Notes: generated from the sequence alone by a model not told the origin. Numbered from the stretch's first letter, positions 41,301 through 48,929 are shown. The stretch is DNA of 64,000 bases from JAICMB01 sp963838885 (GCA_963838885.1 CAWITB010000002.1:62001-126000); one strand, 5' to 3'. Numbers and translations: made by a program.

Positions 41301-42597
41301 ATAGCATGTGCCGTATGCGCGTATCGTCGGGACGAATCCTGAGCGCGTCCTGCAGCGCTTTGCGCGCTTCCGTGTAGGCCGCGCGCTCCAGGTGCTGCCC
41401 GGCGGCTTCGACCAACTCCGTTATCTTGCGGTCGGTCTGAACGTCCTCAAGCTTCGACTTTAGAGCGAGTGCGCCGGAGTGCCTGGGATCAAGCTCCAGG
41501 ATTTCCTGAACCTTGCGGAGGGCGAGAGAGTATTCCTGCGCTTGAAAATAGCGGTCGGCGCTCTCAAGAAGCGCGCCCGTCGTCTGGCGCAGCATGGCTT
41601 CGTCAACGCCGCGCCGGAGCTTCTGGATCTCGGAGTCGCCCTGTCCTTCCGCTTCCAGCTCCCGCAAGATCTCGGACGCAAACTGGTAGTCCTTCTGCTC
41701 GAAGCTGCTGCGCGCCATGTCCACGCGGGCGCGCGTCGTGCTCGGATCGAAAAGGCTGTTCAGAGGCTCGTTGCGCCGCGCTTTCTGGAGCGCTTCGGCA
41801 AACTCGGCCGCGCTCGCAAATCGCGACCACGGATCCTTAGCCATGGCCTTGCTGATCACCTGACTGAGGGTCTTTGGAACGGAAGTGTTCACGTCGCAGG
41901 CGAGCGGGGGAAGCCAATTCACGACCGCGGCCGCGGTCTCTCCCTCAGAGTCGCGGCGGAACGGCTGCCTTCCGGTCAGAATCTCGTAACAGACCGTCGC
42001 GATCGAGAAGATATCGGTCCGGCGGCTCAGCGGTTTCATCCTGAGCTGCTCCGGCGCCATGTATTCGAGCGTTCCTTTGATGCCGGTGCTGGACTCGCTG
42101 TTGAGCAGGTGAGCCACCCCGAAATCGATGAGCTTCACCGAGTATTCGTCGATAACGAAAATATTTCGCGGCTTGACGTCGCGGTGCAGCAGCTCGTGCT
42201 CGTGCGCAGCGTGCAAACCGCGGCTGGTTTGCGCGATGATCTCGACCGAACGGTCGACGCTAAGCGGTTCGGTGGTGTCGCGCGTGGGGTGCAGGAGATC
42301 GTACAACGTTTTGCCGGGGAGCAAGGGCATCACATAGTACGGCTTTATGACCCCGTCGTCCTCATAATCGCCCATGTCGAGTATGTCGACGACATTGGGA
42401 TGAACGATTCCGCGCAGGATATCGCACTCGCGATAAAAGAGATCCAGGACCGCCTTGCTGGTTACATCGTGAAGCGTCTTGATGGCGACGTCCCGGCGCA
42501 TCACCGAGTCGAAGGCCTTGTACACCACGCCCATGCCGCCGCGCCCTATAACTTCTTTAATCGCGTAGCGGTCGCGAATTACTTTTTGGACGGGCAC
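35395..42597 (-). CDS. Giant Ser/Thr protein kinase with triplicated TPR/coiled-coil repeat and PEGA domains
   Basis: 2400 residues from GTG 42597. The N-terminal kinase is complete: G18-x-G20-x-x-G23 loop, K40, catalytic HRDVKPRN (H138, R139, D140) and DFG (158-160) with MAPEQL downstream. It is an active-looking RD kinase of the PknB type. Residues about 290-1740 are helical TPR/coiled coil built from three copies of a unit of about 408 residues (anchors at residues 593, 1002 and 1410). A membrane helix (about 1756-1780) separates this from extracytoplasmic PEGA-type beta repeats (about 1785-2180, such as PGAYPLTATKNGYKT). A Gln/Arg-rich coiled stretch and an NTF2/SnoaL-like domain (about 2295-2400) end the protein. 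I infer a cytoplasmic kinase and scaffold linked through the membrane to an envelope sensor region. Confidence 0.9.
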   Translation of the reverse strand: MPVQKVIRDRYAIKEVIGRGGMGVVYKAFDSVMRRDVAIKTLHDVTSKAVLDLFYRECDILRGIVHPNVVDILDMGDYEDDGVIKPYYVMPLLPGKTLYDLLHPTRDTTEPLSVDRSVEIIAQTSRGLHAAHEHELLHRDVKPRNIFVIDEYSVKLIDFGVAHLLNSESSTGIKGTLEYMAPEQLRMKPLSRRTDIFSIATVCYEILTGRQPFRRDSEGETAAAVVNWLPPLACDVNTSVPKTLSQVISKAMAKDPWSRFASAAEFAEALQKARRNEPLNSLFDPSTTRARVDMARSSFEQKDYQFASEILRELEAEGQGDSEIQKLRRGVDEAMLRQTTGALLESADRYFQAQEYSLALRKVQEILELDPRHSGALALKSKLEDVQTDRKITELVEAAGQHLERAAYTEARKALQDALRIRPDDTRIRHMLSEVDSRQKEFLKARQAQEKLYQASQAAWVQRDISQALLTLERLAELARQTPEPRERIVEYKNFYKLVRGEHDALLNALDQARRKAAEEDFGAALALCAQYLGKYPRHAAFSALKAEVEAKGREKRERYRAEIEKRLGETPQLEEQANLLDAAIAKYPEESYYSEQLGLVRDLQAEVATIAEAAQLAENAGDFDESVRQWARLRGLYPNFAGLEQQISRVTTARDQARQAAKSRWREDIEAALRAADLDRAAATLETASAQFPGEFDALGERLRQERRRKDEARHLLDQARNLASAGRVADAVDAFRRAYETDRADAGFGKAVLDSIAENARRAAPADWKAAEQYLQTGRALDVAFALPGEVLSRIEEGKQAEFAAASLGRAAELEKAGDLDSAVREIDQALTRYPRDKSLTAKRAALEQVRQENERRRARERELEHVRDLGRRAATDIDPAGLDRMLEELGSFARRHRADQELYKLASAAGQQLIDLREARASLARGDLAAARALSDKHLQADAQHAGFIEVQRQLVDRERTIAAEYLDEVNRKLLSEPNLDRRIEILETARRRYPGEPYYQEQLQRARNEQELVRSIVEQAGALEKAGRFKEALDQWNRLRSTYPHYPGLDEHAARVAKLQEQALEKAKSARGEQIRQALNESDFSRAAELARLAEAAFPGQFGDLAKLAGEGQERRAQSRRLIAEAQEHASKGNWTECRVSLKLAFDAAPRDKEIAKQLLDAHVKYAKAALEDWRAADALLQQAEALYPPFRAPAGLRSQINERRRAELVENALAESKRLRESGNLKAALEAILAALKASPGDSRLQQRKTDIEAELHRAAMEEARRRAIEELHGLQDQTRTIADPAELNRLLERAQGIARSQAADTEVNHLTDAIREQVQALRRANDLLASGKFDEAEKLIGEMLSRYSAHSGFLALQQQVRDARESAAAAYLDELTHKLREVRDLGRREEMLLEAIRAFPEEPYYQYELDLVRDERRIVDDIAERARAAEKAAQYEEALELWNRLRTVYSDFPNMDAEISRVNGLLAQSQAAARQAASAAITKTLDKGDLRKASELLRAAESQFGVFPEGPALQARIEALSAANRLIAEGRAMFEAKKIAEGCDKFREAARKAAEGRMLTALAVELVERAAPLVDSDWRAAQLMLQTASALDPRHPAIAELSARIETARKEELVNEVVLNSRQLEEAGNLQAAENAIRSGLDSFPREPRLMERHGQIQSALHRIQTLAKLAAIEAEIGAAKARRLRQLLDQIGAIEGSAGSDREIGARAHAVREAVRARIDRIHTPVRQTQPPVESPRPKGEPAPAARSRRIVLIAAACAALLVVGLVIVYLFRPPEVSFLVRSNVAGAAVEMGGKKCVTPDCSLRLKPGAYPLTATKNGYKTISQKVTVSRGRPEFALAFEPLPQALQVNTNFESGRVSLDGRAAGELKDGQFSLLGLTPGRHTVTVNGSGNAFDAEWQSIAGEPPKLLRAQASRDVQVAVVTNSGAAGAVACNCGVQSVAIDGAPAGKTAGSLTSATPVGDLREGTRELTIAGQHHVVDIRPNPTLTLLLSLERNSGTLVVQTAGQDNAKVYLNGRIHRGVTEHGAIRIPVDVGTYSVRVAKDGFQSPPEQRVEIGKGEEKQVTFALVPSTATLEIAALGGAEVKVDGRHVGVVGPDGTFRGTVDPGVHRIELSKDGYSSAVFQSRFDAGGSVRLGAAQLAMNKIEKAPDPIQLEARDWERVRNTTNADDVQAFLRNHPNGAHANEARALADRLGKQAADTTARRAEQAAWDRLEKSDKAALQAFLNRYGNGPHAADARQRLDQFEAQEKDAAARAREQQSEQQRLAEQQRQAEQQRLAEQAKRAADIASIQQTLAAYESAYNNKNLGGMQAAWPSMPKLDIKRMREMFKDIKSFTFQLQPTQQPQISGDSATVTCVRRVESKQIPSTGDDRVRITLSRAGAGWIIRSIEHF

Positions 42598-42648
42598 AAG
42601 TGACGTATCCGATTGAACCGGGGTATGTGGAGCTCTAAATGTACTTAT

Positions 42649-42677
42649 ATTTTAACGCATGACGGCCGTTTTAGTAA
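42649..42677 (-). promoter_or_regulatory. Candidate promoter for the giant kinase gene
   Basis: Reading the minus strand, TTACTA (42672-42677) and TAAAAT (42649-42654) are spaced 17 bp. The -10 matches consensus at five of six positions, the -35 only at three. The leader to the GTG at 42597 would be about 45 nt. Confidence 0.4.
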
Positions 42678-42829
42678 GCTGAAGAGCATTCGCGCTTGCC
42701 GCAAGGAAGCGCAGGTTAAAGGGAGGCAGCGTAAGCGCCGGAACTGGACCAGGCGCTTGTCCGGAGATTCGCAAGCGTGTGCGGGAACGCTTTCGGTAAG
42801 CCGCAGAACTCTTTTTCGCGGACCCTGGA

Positions 42830-43081
42830 CTACATTCGGCAGCGGCGCATAGAGACTTCGTGCGCCAGGATATTTCCGCGGCGGCGGCACTCTGCTGCAT
42901 CGTCTTTACCGATGGTGCGATGAACGACGTACTCTTCTGGACCGATCTCCTTGGCCAGTCTGCTGTTCACCAAGGCGGCCGACAACATGCGGAGCTGTTT
43001 GGACCAGGCTTTGTTTTCTTCCTGTGCCCTGAGGATCTCTTCCACGCTTCGTTCCGAGAAATCTTCCGACCATTCCGGCAT
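42830..43081 (-). CDS. Small hypothetical protein
   Basis: An 83-residue frame from ATG 43081 (MPEWSEDFSERSVEEILRAQ onward). The charged, helical composition and the absence of the Arg/Ser bias seen in antisense frames suggest real coding. A segment, AAALVNSRLAKEIGPEEYVVH-like in layout, has a natural amino-acid mix. No domain recognised and no clear ribosome-binding site. If it is not real, 42598-43168 is a 571-bp gap containing only the kinase promoter and a TACAAT just before psd. Confidence 0.4.
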   Translation of the reverse strand: MPEWSEDFSERSVEEILRAQEENKAWSKQLRMLSAALVNSRLAKEIGPEEYVVHRTIGKDDAAECRRRGNILAHEVSMRRCRM

Positions 43082-43168
43082 CACACATCACATCGGCAGA
43101 ACAGGGCGCCGCCAACAGAGACAATTTCCGCTCCGGACCCGTCCCATCCTCGTACAATAAAAGAAACA

Positions 43169-43783
43169 ATGATCCGGGACGGCGTTTATTATGCGCTCGG
43201 CTTCATCGCCGGGGGGGTGATCGTGTCGTATTTCACCTCGCCGTGGTACGGCGTTCCGCTGTACCTGGTAGCGGCGTTCTGCCTCTATTTCTTTCGCGAT
43301 CCGGATCGCCCCATCCCCGGCGGCCCGGTCGCCGTTTCTCCCGCCGACGGGAAAGTGGTCGCGATCCGTCCCGACGCCTCCGGCGCCACACGGCTTAGCA
43401 TTTTCCTAAACATCTTTGACGTCCACGTCAACCGCTCACCCATAGCGGGCACCATCTCCCAGGTTCGCTATCAACGCGGCCAATTCCTGGCGGCCAACCG
43501 CGAACTGGCAAGCAGCCGCAACGAACAGAATATGGTTACGGTTGAAGACGGCGATCTGCGCATCACCTTTTCTCAAATCGCGGGTCTCATCGCCCGGCGC
43601 ATCGTTTTTTACAAGCGCGCCGGCGACGCAGTGAATAAAGGAGAACGCATCGGCCTCATTAAATTCGGCTCCCGCGTGGATGTGTTCTTCGGGCCGGAGT
43701 GGGAGGTGGCCGTCCAGGAAGGCGTCCGCGTCTCGGCCGGGTCCTCCATATTGGCAAAGCGCGTAACGGCGGAACGAAAGTAA
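43169..43783 (+). CDS. psd: Phosphatidylserine decarboxylase proenzyme
   Basis: A 204-residue short-type enzyme from ATG 43169. Two N-terminal membrane segments (about residues 8-42) precede FFRDPDRPIP and VSPADGKVV, both standard. FLNIFDVHVNRSPIAG carries the catalytic His region, and the autocleavage site is KFGSRVDV with Gly167-Ser168, where Ser becomes the pyruvoyl group. It converts phosphatidylserine to phosphatidylethanolamine at the inner membrane. pssA follows 5 nt later, so substrate synthesis and decarboxylation are encoded together. Confidence 0.95.
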   Translation: MIRDGVYYALGFIAGGVIVSYFTSPWYGVPLYLVAAFCLYFFRDPDRPIPGGPVAVSPADGKVVAIRPDASGATRLSIFLNIFDVHVNRSPIAGTISQVRYQRGQFLAANRELASSRNEQNMVTVEDGDLRITFSQIAGLIARRIVFYKRAGDAVNKGERIGLIKFGSRVDVFFGPEWEVAVQEGVRVSAGSSILAKRVTAERK

Positions 43784-43788
43784 CGCGG

Positions 43789-44676
43789 ATGTCGAATCTC
43801 TCGCTCAAGGAACGGTTCATCGGACCTCGCTCGCCGGGCCGCAGGCCGCGCCGCGCCGCTTACGCGCTCCCAACGCTGTTCACGGCCGGAAATATCTTTC
43901 TCGGCTTTGTCGCCATTCTTCGCGCGTTTCAAGGAGCGATGGCCGCCCACGCCGGCAGCCTCGGCTACAACCGCGCGTTTGAGGTGGCGGCAGCCTGCAT
44001 CGGGGTTGCGGTCGTGCTCGACGGTCTGGACGGCCGCATCGCCCGCATGACAAACACCACCAGCGACTTCGGGCGTGAAATGGATTCGCTCGCCGATGTC
44101 ATCACGTTCGGCATCGCGCCCGCCGTACTGGCCTATGCCTGGGGCGTTCAATTTATCGCGCCGGACGCCCGGAACCTCGACCACCGCATCGGCTATTTCA
44201 TCAGCTTCATCTTTTTGTTGTGCGGCGCGGCGCGGCTCGCGCGCTTTAACGTCCAAACCAACCCCATGCCCAAAAACCCCGGACGCCCAGACCGCAAATA
44301 TTTTATCGGCCTGCCGATTCCTGCGGCGGCCGGCATCGTCGCCGCCGTCGTATTCGCGTCCGACTCCGTCCCGTTGCAGTGGTGGGCGTGGTCCGTGCTC
44401 TGGCTCGCTCTTCTGGCCCTCGTTTCCTTTCTAATGGTGAGCACCTGGCGTTATCCCAGCTTCAAGGACCTGCACCTCACCAAACCCCGCTCGCCCTTGA
44501 CGGTCATCCTGATCGCCACGCTGATTTACCTCATCTGGTCCTTCCCCCAACCCGTGCTGCTGGCCTTGGCGAGCGCCTATGTCGGTAGCGGCGTCGTGTT
44601 GCGCGCCGGAGGAATCATACGCCGCCGCTTCCGGCGCCCTCCGCCGCGTCCGCATCCGGAGCACGTAATTGGATAA
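43789..44676 (+). CDS. pssA: CDP-diacylglycerol-serine O-phosphatidyltransferase
   Basis: A 295-residue membrane enzyme from ATG 43789. The CDP-alcohol phosphatidyltransferase motif is complete: DGLDGRIAR followed by FGREMDSLADV (the Dx2DGx2ARx8Gx3Dx3D pattern). Several hydrophobic helices follow, with RLARFNVQTN and FIGLPIPAAAG that are typical of bacterial type II PssA. The Arg/Pro-rich C-terminal tail is cytoplasmic. It makes phosphatidylserine for the psd product encoded just upstream. The stop overlaps the next gene's start by 8 nt. Confidence 0.95.
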   Translation: MSNLSLKERFIGPRSPGRRPRRAAYALPTLFTAGNIFLGFVAILRAFQGAMAAHAGSLGYNRAFEVAAACIGVAVVLDGLDGRIARMTNTTSDFGREMDSLADVITFGIAPAVLAYAWGVQFIAPDARNLDHRIGYFISFIFLLCGAARLARFNVQTNPMPKNPGRPDRKYFIGLPIPAAAGIVAAVVFASDSVPLQWWAWSVLWLALLALVSFLMVSTWRYPSFKDLHLTKPRSPLTVILIATLIYLIWSFPQPVLLALASAYVGSGVVLRAGGIIRRRFRRPPPRPHPEHVIG

Positions 44677-45745
44677 GAAAACCGGGGATAAGAGGCACAA
44701 GCCGGCTAGGAAAACGCTTCCCCCCGCCCTTGGCGGCAACGCGCCGGTGATCGGGGTGGTCGGCGCGGAATCGCTGCTCGGACGCGAGCTCGTCGATGTT
44801 CTCGAATCCCAGAATCTGCCCGCGCAGGTGAAGCTCCTAGCGGCTGCTGGCCAGGAAGCGCCGGCAGGAGGAATCTTGGCCGAACGGGAAGGGGAGCCCA
44901 TTTTCATCGCCTCCTTGCGTGAGAGCGAATTGGCGGACGCGCGCATCGTGCTGCTGGCGGGCTCGCCGGAATCCTCGCGCAAGGCCCTCGCGGCCGTTCA
45001 AGCCGTGGCTGGCTCCGCGATCTCAATCGACCTCACGGGAGCTCTTGAAGACAATCCCGCCGCGCGCCTGCGTGCGCCTATGGTTGAGCCTGCGGGCGAT
45101 TCCGCGCGCTCGCCGCTTTACGTCATCGCTCATCCGGCCGCCATCGCTCTCGCGCTCTTTTTGAAGCAAGTCTCGCGCGCCTCCGCCATCCGCCGCGCCG
45201 TCTGCAACATCTTCGAGCCGGTCAGCGAGCGGGGAAAGCAAGGCCTCGACGAATTGCACCAGCAGACCGTCGGGCTATTGTCATTCCAAAAATTGAACAA
45301 AGATGTATTCGACGCGCAAATCGGTTTCAACATGCTGCCGGCCTACGGCGCGGATGCCGTCCGATCGCTCGAAGATGTCGAAAACGCGGTAGAACGCCAT
45401 CTCGCGACGCTGCTCGCGGCCAACTCCAACGTCCCCATGCCTTCGCTGCGCGTCGTGCACGCTCCCGTGTTCCACGGCTACAGCTTCTCTTTGTGGGTCG
45501 AGTTCGAGAGCCGTCCAACAATCGCGGAACTGGCCGCCGCGCTCGCGAACGCGCACGTCGAAGTACGCATCCAGGGCGAGGAAGCGCCGTCGAACGTTGG
45601 CGTGGCCGGTCAAAACGGCATTTCCGTCGGCGCCATTGCGCCCGACCGCAACGATGCCCGCGCGTGCTGGTTCTGGATGGTGGCCGACAACCTCCGCCTG
45701 GCCGCGCAAAATGCCGTGGAGGTCGCGCGTGAAGCCCTCGCTTAG
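44669..45745 (+). CDS. Aspartate-semialdehyde dehydrogenase-like protein lacking the catalytic Cys
   Basis: 358 residues from a TTG start at 44669, with GGAG 8 nt upstream, overlapping pssA by 8 nt. The N-terminal Rossmann motif is VIGVVGAESLLGRELVDVLE. The dimerisation domain includes IFEPVSERGKQGLDELHQQT, like the Asd/USG-1 family. At the position of the catalytic Cys (NPNCS in active enzymes) it reads HPAAI, with Ala158 in place of Cys, so the dehydrogenase reaction should not occur. Related Cys-less paralogs are known, with unclear function. Its place between lipid genes and lptE suggests an envelope-linked or regulatory role, but that is inference only. Confidence 0.8.
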   Translation: MDKKTGDKRHKPARKTLPPALGGNAPVIGVVGAESLLGRELVDVLESQNLPAQVKLLAAAGQEAPAGGILAEREGEPIFIASLRESELADARIVLLAGSPESSRKALAAVQAVAGSAISIDLTGALEDNPAARLRAPMVEPAGDSARSPLYVIAHPAAIALALFLKQVSRASAIRRAVCNIFEPVSERGKQGLDELHQQTVGLLSFQKLNKDVFDAQIGFNMLPAYGADAVRSLEDVENAVERHLATLLAANSNVPMPSLRVVHAPVFHGYSFSLWVEFESRPTIAELAAALANAHVEVRIQGEEAPSNVGVAGQNGISVGAIAPDRNDARACWFWMVADNLRLAAQNAVEVAREALA

Positions 45746-46250
45746 AGCGGTTTCCGCGCTCGTTATTGCTCTTCTGGGCGCGGGCTGCGGATATCACGTC
45801 TCCGGCAAAGGCGAAACCCTCCCCAAGACTCTACACACCATTGCAATTCCGCCATTCACGAACTTGTCGGTCCGCTACCGGCTTACCGACCGCCTGCCCG
45901 AGGCCATCTCCCGCGAGCTCATTACGCGCACGCGCTACCGCGTCGTCCCGGACGCCGGTCAAGCCGACGCTTACCTCGGCGGCACCGTGCTCAACGTTTT
46001 TAACTATCCCATCATCACCGATCCCGCTCTGGGCCGCGCCACCGCCCTTCAGATCATAGTGAGGCTTTCGGTGACGCTTACAGAGCGCGCCACGGGCAAA
46101 GTCCTGTGGACCAAGAACTGGGAATCGCACGCCCAATACCAGATCAGCGCGGACCCCAACAAGTACTTCGACGAAAGCGGCACGGCGCTCGACCGCCTCG
46201 CCCGCGACGTGGCCCGCGATGTCGTCACGTCCATCTTGGAGAATTTTTGA
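45729..46250 (+). CDS. lptE: LptE-family LPS-assembly lipoprotein
   Basis: A 173-residue lipoprotein from GTG 45729, overlapping the previous gene by 17 nt. Signal peptide with lipobox LLGAGCGYHVSG (Cys about residue 18). The CGYH right after the lipidated Cys and the downstream IAIPPFTNLSVRYRLTDRL are characteristic of LptE. LptE plugs the LptD barrel that inserts lipopolysaccharide at the outer membrane, so this organism is expected to be diderm. The stop overlaps the holA start (TTGA). lptE-holA adjacency is widely conserved in bacteria. Confidence 0.9.
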   Translation: MKPSLRAVSALVIALLGAGCGYHVSGKGETLPKTLHTIAIPPFTNLSVRYRLTDRLPEAISRELITRTRYRVVPDAGQADAYLGGTVLNVFNYPIITDPALGRATALQIIVRLSVTLTERATGKVLWTKNWESHAQYQISADPNKYFDESGTALDRLARDVARDVVTSILENF

Positions 46251-47272
46251 CGCCGGAACAGTTTCTTCAGCGCATCGCCAAAGGAGCGCCCGCGCCTGCC
46301 TATCTCTTCATCGGCCCGGACGTTTACGGACGTGCGCTCTGCCGCGCGGCGATGGCGGCGCGGATCCCGCAAATCGATCGCTTCGATCTCGACGAAACGG
46401 GACTTTGCGTCGTTCTGGACGATGCCCGCTCGCTATCGCTTTTTTCAACCGATCGAATCGTGTGGGCCTGTAGCGCCGAGGAAGCGCTTCCGCGCACGCG
46501 TTCGACGGACCGTGTCGAAGGCGACAGCGCCGATCTCGCGAGCTACCTGCGCCATCCCACGCCTGGAATCGTCCTCGTCTTCGATTGCAGCCGCTACGAG
46601 TTCGAGGGCGACGACAAAGCCAGGATCGAGCGCGTTCAGAAATTCTACGCCGCCATCCCCGATCGCGTGGAATTCCGGCGCTTCACGATCGATTCCGCGC
46701 GCCAGCTTGCGAAGGATCTCGCGCGCGAAGCGGGAATCGACATCGGTCTTTCCGAGATCGGGTTGCTGGTCGAAGCGCTGGCCGGCGATGCCGGCCGCAT
46801 CGCGGTGGAAATTGAAAAGCTCGCGCTATATGCCGGGCGCGAGCGCAAAATTACGGCGGACGACATCGCCCTGCTGGTTCCGAACGCGCGCGAATCGACG
46901 GTCTTCACGCTGGCCGCCGCGCTCGGACGCAGCGACCGCAAACGATCGCTCGACAGCCTCGATACGCTGCTGCGCGAAGGCGAATACCTGCCCTTGGCGC
47001 TAACCTTTCTGGCCACGCAATTCCGCCTGGCAATGGTCGCCCAGGAAGCCAATCTCCGCGGCGCCCAACAGATCCAGACGTATTTTACGCGCCAGGGCAT
47101 CCGCATGTGGCGCGACCGCGCCGATCAGGTATCGCAGACGGTGGCGGCATTTTCGAGAGAGAAGCTGCAGACCGCCATCGAGAAGGTCTACTGGGCCGAT
47201 AAAGCGCTACGCGATACTCGCCCGGACGATCGCGTCGTGATGGAAACGCTCGTCCTGAACTTGACGCGCTAG
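46247..47272 (+). CDS. holA: DNA polymerase III subunit delta
   Basis: 341 residues from a TTG start at 46247, chosen because GGAGAA lies 5 nt upstream, inside the end of lptE, and because the protein then opens with the family-typical LTPEQFLQRI...PAYLFIGPD. Helical C-terminal domains include ESTVFTLAAALGRSDRKRSLDSLDTLL and LALTFLATQFRLAM, typical of HolA. The Walker-like P-loop is not conserved, as usual for delta. It opens the beta clamp during clamp loading. It is the last gene of the psd-pssA-asd-lptE-holA run. Confidence 0.93.
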   Translation: MTPEQFLQRIAKGAPAPAYLFIGPDVYGRALCRAAMAARIPQIDRFDLDETGLCVVLDDARSLSLFSTDRIVWACSAEEALPRTRSTDRVEGDSADLASYLRHPTPGIVLVFDCSRYEFEGDDKARIERVQKFYAAIPDRVEFRRFTIDSARQLAKDLAREAGIDIGLSEIGLLVEALAGDAGRIAVEIEKLALYAGRERKITADDIALLVPNARESTVFTLAAALGRSDRKRSLDSLDTLLREGEYLPLALTFLATQFRLAMVAQEANLRGAQQIQTYFTRQGIRMWRDRADQVSQTVAAFSREKLQTAIEKVYWADKALRDTRPDDRVVMETLVLNLTR

Positions 47273-47293
47273 GTAAGCTCTCGAGAGGAGCGA

Positions 47294-47740
47294 TTACCAG
47301 ATCAGGACCGAAACGATGCGTTCGCCCTCAACCTGAAAGCTCATACGGAGATCGTCGACTTCCGCGATATTGTCGTCTGTCCAACGGATGTCATAACGGT
47401 CCGACAGCTCCCGCACGCTACCGCCCGGGCCGATGCCCGCCGCCGTCTTGTACGACCGCGCGTAAACGCGGATCGCGGTGACCTCGCCGCCGGCAATGTC
47501 GAGCGAAAGGTCGGGACGGCGCTGCGACAGCGACGCCAGGAACACATGCGCCGTTCCGGCGTTCTCGTCCAATCTCACGCGGTCTTCGAATTCCTCACGC
47601 AATTGCCGCACGGACATGCCGATGCCCACATTGCCGGCCGCGCCGGGCCGCAGCAACCGCCGGACTTTTGAGAGCGGCGCGTTGGCCGTAATCCCCAGCA
47701 CGGAGAAAAGCAGCGACGAGCTGCGCAGGACAATCCGCAT
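47294..47740 (-). CDS. Hypothetical protein
   Basis: 148 residues from ATG 47740 (MRIVLRSSSLLFSVLG, a weak signal or anchor sequence). An in-frame start at 47866 would overlap the divergent MEDS gene. The body (LSLDIAGGEVTAIRVYARSYKTAAGIGPGGSVRELSDRY) has a beta-rich pattern. No known motif recognised. It converges with holA. Confidence 0.55.
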   Translation of the reverse strand: MRIVLRSSSLLFSVLGITANAPLSKVRRLLRPGAAGNVGIGMSVRQLREEFEDRVRLDENAGTAHVFLASLSQRRPDLSLDIAGGEVTAIRVYARSYKTAAGIGPGGSVRELSDRYDIRWTDDNIAEVDDLRMSFQVEGERIVSVLIW

Positions 47741-47844
47741 CCAGGTAACATTATGCGCCCCGGACGCGGCTAGTGTTTTCGTTGCTCGTTCGCGCAGCGC
47801 GGCCGTGTTACCCTCGTAACGGCCACTTGGGCCCGAAGGACGCG

Positions 47845-48402
47845 ATGACACCTCAAACAGCTGCAATTCTGGCGGATCCCCACCCTCGTTGCCACATCGT
47901 TTACCCCTGCACGGATGACCGCAATATCGTCGAGGCGGTCAGCGTATACGCTGCGCATGGATTGGATAGCGATGAAGGCGTGGTCCTTATCACGACCAAG
48001 GAACACCGCGAAGCGATCACGCAGCGCTTGCGGAAAGAGGGGTACGATATCGATCGCCTGGAGCGTAACCGTCAGGTTGCGTTTTTTGACGCCGAATCGT
48101 TACTTGCGAAACTCCTCTCTCGCGGCGTCCCCAATGCCACGGTTTTCAGGGACACGCTCGGCAGCCTGATCACGACAGCGAAATTGGCGTCCCCAACCCG
48201 TCGCGTGCGACTGTTCGGCGAGATGGTCAGCCTGCTCTGCGGCAAGGATCTTCCGGCAACATTGCGCCTGGAGGAATTGTGGAATGAACTGGTGCAGGCC
48301 TACTCCGTTCCTCTGTTGTGTACCTACTCGCTAGGGATGTCATCGGGCGCCCCGCTACCCGAGCAGCTCATCGGCGCGCACTCCCACTGCCTGACCGCAT
48401 AA
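47845..48402 (+). CDS. MEDS-domain (DcmR-like sensory) protein
   Basis: 185 residues from ATG 47845 with GAAGGA upstream. The sequence RCHIVYPCTDDRNIVEAVSVYAAHGLDSDEGVVLITTKEH and later FFDAESLLAKLL matches the MEDS domain, a RecA-fold sensory module found in regulators and near histidine kinases. The motif YSVPLLCTYSL near the end is also typical. Here it is stand-alone with no kinase or output domain attached. It probably acts in signalling; the ligand is unknown. Confidence 0.8.
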   Translation: MTPQTAAILADPHPRCHIVYPCTDDRNIVEAVSVYAAHGLDSDEGVVLITTKEHREAITQRLRKEGYDIDRLERNRQVAFFDAESLLAKLLSRGVPNATVFRDTLGSLITTAKLASPTRRVRLFGEMVSLLCGKDLPATLRLEELWNELVQAYSVPLLCTYSLGMSSGAPLPEQLIGAHSHCLTA

Positions 48403-48441
48403 AGCGCACAGGGGACTTTTCCACCGTTTCACGCCGCCCTG

Positions 48442-48870
48442 CTACTTGCGCTGCGCCGCTTGCGTGCGCCTATAGATGGTTTCAAAACCAGGCTTCGACT
48501 GCATTCCAATACTGCTCGAGCTCGATGTTCCCGGAACATTCGCCCCATGCGCGGGACGCGGCCCAACCGGTTCGGTATCGGGCGCATTGGCGTCCGTCTT
48601 GCTCTCCTTCGTAACACGGCTGCCGCCAGCGGGTGGCCGGTAATCGATGCGTTCGATCTCCTCTTTCGGAATCGCAATTTGCTCGTTCTTTAGGATCACA
48701 ATGAGCGCATCGTCGCTCACGTCGTCCATCTTGGCGCTGATCGGCTGCTTGGCGCCCGATTTGTAAACGCGAAGTTCCGTGCCGGTCTTAAGATGCTGAA
48801 CTTTGCTCCAGGCGTCTTCGGCGGCCATTGCCAGCGCCGCGGCCAAAAGAAACAAAACGATTCTGGACAT
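48442..48870 (-). CDS. Secreted hypothetical protein
   Basis: 142 residues with a signal peptide (MSRIVLFLLAAALAMAAEDA). A small domain follows (KVQHLKTGTELRVYKSGAKQPISAKMDDVSDDALIVILKNEQIAIPKEEIERIDYRP) that looks like an SH3/LSm-type beta barrel, a module I recognise from other acidobacterial secreted proteins. The tail is Ser/Pro-rich and probably disordered. Function unknown. Confidence 0.65.
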   Translation of the reverse strand: MSRIVLFLLAAALAMAAEDAWSKVQHLKTGTELRVYKSGAKQPISAKMDDVSDDALIVILKNEQIAIPKEEIERIDYRPPAGGSRVTKESKTDANAPDTEPVGPRPAHGANVPGTSSSSSIGMQSKPGFETIYRRTQAAQRK

Positions 48871-48929
48871 ACTTGCCGTGAGTCTAGCAAACCAACGGGT
48901 ATGGCACGTGTTACGGTAGTGCTCAAAAG

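Noticed and set aside
41479..42603. 374-codon plus-strand frame
   Set aside because: Antisense to the kinase domain with intact HRD and DFG motifs.
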